Source of the DNA: Caulobacteraceae bacterium
GTDB lineage: Bacteria; Pseudomonadota; Alphaproteobacteria; Caulobacterales; Caulobacteraceae
Length of the DNA stretch: 10,038 nucleotides
Direction: 5' to 3'
NCBI GenBank assembly: GCA_947456005.1
Contig: CANGRP010000078.1
Coordinates: 1-10,038, forward strand
Part shown: positions 6,267 to 10,038 of the stretch, piece by piece
Layout: every line of letters begins with the position of its first letter
How positions within the stretch are numbered: position 1 is the stretch's first letter
Translations under genes and position numbers: made by a program
Notes under the pieces: model-generated
The model's database searches: none
The model's input: the letters and a program-made list of their open reading frames with translations, nothing else
What the model was told of the DNA's origin: nothing

Positions 6267-8177
6267 ATGCGATCCACTGCATACCGGTTCGCCGCCGCCG
6301 GCCTGGCCGCCCTCCTGCTTGCAGGGTCGCTGCCCGCCGTCGCTGCATCCGCCGCCCGCACCCTCCCCGGCGGTGACGCCGGCAGCCGGGTCCCGGGCTA
6401 TCCCGACGTCCTGGCCGAGTACATCCAGCTTCCCGGCGGCAAGGCGCCCGGAACCCCGGCCGCCCTCAACACCGCCAGCTTCCTGCGGGTCCGCCCCGCC
6501 GCCGACGGGGCCCGCCCCGCCCCGGCCAATGCTGTGATCGTGGGCCTGCCAGGCTTTTCCTCGACCCCGCCGCACTGGCTCTATCTGGCCAGCCAGATGG
6601 TTTCGCGGGTCTCGAAGGAGTCCTGCGGGGGCCAGGCCTGCCGGGTGGAGGTCTGGGTCTTGCAGCGGCGGGGCGCCAACCTCGCTGAGACCCAGGCCCT
6701 GACGGAAGCCCGGCGCAAGGGCGACCCGGCCCTCGCCCTGAACCACTATCTGGGCGCCGACTCCCTCGGCCCGAACGGTCAGGTGGGACCTCCGACCGCC
6801 TCGGCGAAGTGGAGGCCCCTGACCCAGACAGACCTCGCCTTCATGGCGGACTGGGGTTTCGAGACCTACGCCGCCGATGTCGACGCCATGATCAGCCGCA
6901 TCCGCGAGCGCTCGGGCGCCCGCAACATCTTCCTGGCCGGGCACAGCCAGGGCGGCGGCTTCGTCGCCAACTACGCGGCGCGCAAGCGCCCGGACGGCCA
7001 GCGGGGTGTTGAGGGCCTGGCGGGCCTGATCTTCCTGGACGGAGGCCCTTCCGCGGGGGTGCAGGCCGAGCCCTCGGCGGCGGAGCTGGACGCCTACCTC
7101 GCCCGGGTCGCAGCCCTTCGCACCGGGAAGGACCGGGTCTACACGGACGCCAGCGGCCCCCTGGGCGCCATCGCCGGCCCAGCCTCGGCCGCCACCCAGT
7201 CGGTGACCGGAATCTATTACGCCCTGTCCGACCCCTCGGCGGAAGCCATCTTTCCCCTTCGGGTCGCCGGCATGGTCGCCGCCCCCGGCGACGACTTCCT
7301 GAAATCCGTCCGACTGACCTGGCTCGCCCGGGCCGGGGCGAGCTTCGACACCGACCCCGTCCCTGGCGGAGGGGTCCAGATGCAGATCCTCCAGTTCCTG
7401 GGCCAGGGGCTGGGACGACTGGACTTCACCCCCCTGCCAGGAACCGAGGACCGATGCGACCGCACGCCGCCCCCGGCGCCCACGGGGCCGATGCGCGCCC
7501 TCGGCCCGCCGCCCAAGTGCGTTCCCAGCGGCGCCATGGCGGATCCCGGGCGGGTGCATGGCTGGGTCGAGCCCGGCGGCGCCACAGGCCCGAAGGAAGC
7601 CGGGCGGGCGGAGCTCTGGCTCACCGCCCAGGCCTTCGCGCCGACGCGCTCCAACATCCGGCCGGTGACCGTGAAGTTTGCAGAGTCCGGCAGGCGGGTC
7701 ATCGACGCCTCGGACATGATCGCCTCCAACTGGTACCCCTCCGAGCGCTGGGACTTCGACGCCGGTTTCGTCGGCCGCTACAAGACCCTGAAGGTCGATC
7801 GCGACGGGGTGACGCTGGACGTGGACAAGTCCGCCATCGCCGGCGTCCCGGTCTATGTCGCCCGGCAGGGCCTCACCCAGGGCGTCTCGGGCAATCCGTT
7901 CCCGGGGGTGAAGGACTATACCGAGGTCAACAAGACCGGGACCTGGCAGACCCCGGAGGCCAGGGCGATCAGCCCCCTCGATCCGGCCATCAGCGCCGCC
8001 ATCTACTTCCACACCGACTTCGTGGCCGCTGACGACTCCCGGGCTGGCCAGGCCCGCCCGGGTGAGCCCGGCGTCTCCGCCGTCTCCGGCACCCTGGTGG
8101 ACTGGGTGCTGAAGCGGGCGAAGGGCCTGGCGGACACGCCGCCGCCCGCCGCCCTGGGGGTGAGGGCCCGGTACTGA
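6267..8177 (+). CDS. Exported alpha/beta hydrolase of unknown substrate
   Basis: This is a 636-residue protein with a Sec signal peptide: Arg2 and Arg7, a hydrophobic core at 8-22, and AVA or ASA cleavage sites ending at residues 26 and 29. The mature part has an alpha/beta-hydrolase core: VIVGLPGFSS (90-99), placed like an oxyanion-hole strand, and the nucleophile elbow GHSQGG with Ser227, followed by a LIFLDGG strand (254-260). The acid and histidine of the triad are not obvious; His431 (VHGW) and His582 (YFHTDF) are candidates. Two cysteine pairs, 120/125 and 397/418, could form disulfides in the periplasm. At 636 residues it is about twice the size of a simple esterase, and the region from about 270 to the end matches nothing I recognise; it may be a large cap plus a C-terminal domain. 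Neighbours give no functional clue. Ester or amide hydrolysis is inferred from the fold only. Confidence 0.8.
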   Translation: MRSTAYRFAAAGLAALLLAGSLPAVAASAARTLPGGDAGSRVPGYPDVLAEYIQLPGGKAPGTPAALNTASFLRVRPAADGARPAPANAVIVGLPGFSSTPPHWLYLASQMVSRVSKESCGGQACRVEVWVLQRRGANLAETQALTEARRKGDPALALNHYLGADSLGPNGQVGPPTASAKWRPLTQTDLAFMADWGFETYAADVDAMISRIRERSGARNIFLAGHSQGGGFVANYAARKRPDGQRGVEGLAGLIFLDGGPSAGVQAEPSAAELDAYLARVAALRTGKDRVYTDASGPLGAIAGPASAATQSVTGIYYALSDPSAEAIFPLRVAGMVAAPGDDFLKSVRLTWLARAGASFDTDPVPGGGVQMQILQFLGQGLGRLDFTPLPGTEDRCDRTPPPAPTGPMRALGPPPKCVPSGAMADPGRVHGWVEPGGATGPKEAGRAELWLTAQAFAPTRSNIRPVTVKFAESGRRVIDASDMIASNWYPSERWDFDAGFVGRYKTLKVDRDGVTLDVDKSAIAGVPVYVARQGLTQGVSGNPFPGVKDYTEVNKTGTWQTPEARAISPLDPAISAAIYFHTDFVAADDSRAGQARPGEPGVSAVSGTLVDWVLKRAKGLADTPPPAALGVRARY

Positions 8178-8220
8178 GCATCGCGTCGCGGCGGGACGTC
8201 AGCCTTACGGCCCGTCGCGG

Positions 8221-8249
8221 GTGACGGCGTCGCAGCCGGCGGCTAGTTT
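8221..8249 (+). promoter_or_regulatory. mutS: Candidate housekeeping promoter of mutS
   Basis: GTGACGG (8221-8227) matches TTGACGS at 6 of 7 positions; after 14 nt, GCTAGTTT (8242-8249) matches GCTANAWC at 6 of 8. This is the Caulobacter housekeeping promoter layout. The usual distance puts the transcription start at about 8255-8258, only 2-5 nt before the mutS ATG. The rest of the 82-bp gap has a weak CCGTC/GACGG hairpin (8212-8227) that overlaps the -35 box and is not a convincing terminator for the upstream gene. Confidence 0.45.
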
Positions 8250-8259
8250 ACCCACCGAA

Positions 8260-10038
8260 ATGAACGCTCCCGCCCCGCCCCAGGTCGATTCGGCCGGCGC
8301 CACGCCGGTCATGGCCCAGTTCTTCGAGGCCAAGGCGCGGCAGCCCGACGCCCTGGTCTTCTTCCGTATGGGCGACTTCTACGAGCTCTTCTTCGACGAC
8401 GCCCGCCAGGCCGCGGCGGCTCTCGGCATCGCCCTGACGGCCCGGGGCCAGCATGCGGGCGAGCCTATCCCCATGTGCGGCGTGCCGGTTCATGCGGCGG
8501 AGGCCTATCTCTCCAAGCTGATCCGGTCCGGCTTCAAGGTGGCGGTCTGCGAGCAGATGGAGGACCCGGCGGAGGCGCGCAAGCGCGGTTCCAAGGCCAT
8601 CGTGCGCCGCGACATCGTGCGGGTGGTCACACCGGGGACACTGACCGAGGACGGCCTCCTGGACGCCCGGGGCGCCAACCGGCTGGCGGCCGTGGTGGTG
8701 CGGGCCGGCGCCGCGGCCATCGCCAGCGTCGAACTGTCCACCGGCGAGGTGGAGGTCTGGGCGCCGGGCAAGGCGGCCCTCGCCTCGGCACTGGCGGCCC
8801 TGGGCCCTTCAGAGATCCTTGTCCCGGACCGGCTGTTCGCCGACGAGGCGGTGAGCGCCGCCCTCAAGGCCGCCGGCGGCCTGGTCCAGCCCCTGCCTTC
8901 GGCTCTCGCCGAACCGGGGGCCGCCGAGGCCCGCTTGAAGCGACTTTACGGCGTCGAGACCCTCGACGGCTTTGGCGTCCTGTCCGGCGCCGAGATCTCG
9001 GCCCTGGGCCTGATCGCCGCCCACCTGGAGTCCACCCAGGCCGGCCGCACCCCGTCCCTCGCGCCGCCCCGGCGGGCCGGCGAGGCGGACGTCATGGCCA
9101 TCGACCCCGCCACCCGCGCCAGCCTGGAGATCGAGCGCAGCCTTTCGGGCGGGCGTGAGGGCTCCCTGCTGGCGGCCATCGACAGGACGGTGACAGCGCC
9201 CGGCGCCCGGCTCCTGGCGTCACGCCTCGCCCGCCCCCTGCTGGACCCGGACCGGATCAATGCGCGGCTCGACGCCATCGACTGGCTGCGGGAGCGGCGG
9301 GACCTTCGCCGGCGCTTGCGCGAGGTCCTCAAGGGACAGGGCGACATGGCCCGCGCCCTGTCGCGCCTGGCCCTTGGGCGGGGCGGTCCCCGGGACCTCG
9401 GAACCCTGCGGGACGGGCTCTCGGGGGGCGCGGGCCTGCTGGACCTCTTCGGCGCCGGGGCGGGACCCCTCGAGGCGCCGCCGCCGCCGGAGCTGGCCGG
9501 GAGCCTCGCGGCCCTCGACCTTGGCCGGCGCCAAGAGCTGGCCGACCTCCACGCCAGCCTCTCCGGCGGCCTGGGACCCGACCTGCCCGTTCAGGCGAGG
9601 GACGGCGGTTTTGTCGCCCCCGGGGTCCGACCCGAGCTGGACGAGGCGCGCCGGCTGCGTGATGACAGCCGGCGGGTGATCTTGTCCCTAGAGGCTGAGC
9701 TGGCCGAGCAGAGCGGCGTCTCCCTGAAGGTCCGGCATAACGGGGTGCTGGGCTATTTCATCGAGGCCACGGCCAAGGCGGCCGAGCCCCTGTTGCGCCC
9801 GCCCTTGAACGCCACCTTCATCCATCGCCAGACCCTGGCCAGCCAGATGCGGTTCACGACGGTGGCCCTGGCCGAGCTGGACGCGCGGATCGCCCAGGCG
9901 GGCGAACGGGCCCTGGCCATCGAGATGGCCGCATTCGAGGCCTGGCGGGACCTGGTCTGCGCCGCCGCCGATCCCCTGCGGGAGGCTGCGGCGGCCTGCG
10001 CCCGCCTCGACGTCGCCGCCGCCCTGGCTGAATGGGCC
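8260..10038 (+). CDS. mutS: DNA mismatch repair protein MutS, N-terminal 593 residues
   Basis: The frame is open from ATG 8260 to the window edge, giving 593 codons of a protein that is usually about 850-910 residues. MutS binds base mismatches and small loops as a dimer and, with ATP, recruits MutL. Domain I shows RMGDFYELF (36-44) with the mismatch-wedging Phe40 and Glu42 of the Phe-X-Glu motif, then MCGVPVHAAEAYL (72-84) and VAVCEQMEDP (94-103). The connector domain has TPGTL (124-128) and VELSTGE (157-163). The lever region begins near 280 (AIDPATRASLEI), and the clamp holds LGYFIEAT (497-504) and FIHRQTLASQMRFTT (520-534). The Walker ATPase and helix-turn-helix dimer parts lie beyond the window. 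There is no ribosome site before the ATG. A GTG at 8221 is in frame but lies in the promoter and adds no similarity. Confidence 0.98.
   Translation, partial: MNAPAPPQVDSAGATPVMAQFFEAKARQPDALVFFRMGDFYELFFDDARQAAAALGIALTARGQHAGEPIPMCGVPVHAAEAYLSKLIRSGFKVAVCEQMEDPAEARKRGSKAIVRRDIVRVVTPGTLTEDGLLDARGANRLAAVVVRAGAAAIASVELSTGEVEVWAPGKAALASALAALGPSEILVPDRLFADEAVSAALKAAGGLVQPLPSALAEPGAAEARLKRLYGVETLDGFGVLSGAEISALGLIAAHLESTQAGRTPSLAPPRRAGEADVMAIDPATRASLEIERSLSGGREGSLLAAIDRTVTAPGARLLASRLARPLLDPDRINARLDAIDWLRERRDLRRRLREVLKGQGDMARALSRLALGRGGPRDLGTLRDGLSGGAGLLDLFGAGAGPLEAPPPPELAGSLAALDLGRRQELADLHASLSGGLGPDLPVQARDGGFVAPGVRPELDEARRLRDDSRRVILSLEAELAEQSGVSLKVRHNGVLGYFIEATAKAAEPLLRPPLNATFIHRQTLASQMRFTTVALAELDARIAQAGERALAIEMAAFEAWRDLVCAAADPLREAAAACARLDVAAALAEWA

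Noticed and set aside
8475..9158. A 227-codon plus-strand frame inside mutS in another frame
   Set aside because: It is a Gly/Arg/Pro-rich shadow of mutS, which runs open through the same bases with all expected motifs.

Overview
The window is GC-rich DNA with dense bacterial coding and reads as chromosomal housekeeping sequence from an alphaproteobacterium, most likely Caulobacterales (Caulobacter, Phenylobacterium or Brevundimonas-like). This assignment is inference. It rests on the protein sequences (DnaK, DnaJ, MutS), a dnaK-dnaJ pair without grpE, promoter-like sites that fit the Caulobacter housekeeping pattern (TTGACGS, 10-14 nt, GCTANAWC), and a dispersed intergenic repeat of a kind I recall from GC-rich alphaproteobacterial genomes. 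I could not run a search to confirm it.

Layout from left to right. The 3' end of a leucyl aminopeptidase gene (+, 1-275) converges on a pirin-family cupin gene (-, 286-984), with a hairpin spanning the junction. A Tat-exported dienelactone hydrolase-family gene (-, 1111-2007) lies upstream of the pirin gene in the same direction. Divergent from it is a small zincin-like protein with an HELTH motif (+, 2144-2641). A hairpin at its stop codon abuts a good sigma-32-type heat-shock promoter, followed by a leader of about 130 nt and the chaperone pair dnaK (+, 2815-4710) and dnaJ (+, 4794-5942). The two chaperone genes are separated by 83 bp containing a strong hairpin.

From 5943 to 6266 there is no gene. 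This 324-bp stretch holds one complete hairpin-rich repeat element with 9-bp terminal inverted repeats and a second, 3'-truncated copy. After it comes a large exported alpha/beta hydrolase of unknown substrate (+, 6267-8177). The window ends inside mutS (+, 8260 to the edge), which has a promoter-like site so close to its ATG that the mRNA may be nearly leaderless.

DnaK and DnaJ form one folding machine and are probably co-transcribed under heat-shock control. MutS is the mismatch-recognition ATPase. The other genes appear to be independent units. I see no phage, transposase, CRISPR, toxin-antitoxin or biosynthetic cluster. The points most worth a second look are the composite repeat, the small HELTH protein next to the chaperone operon, and the regulatory architecture around dnaK and mutS.
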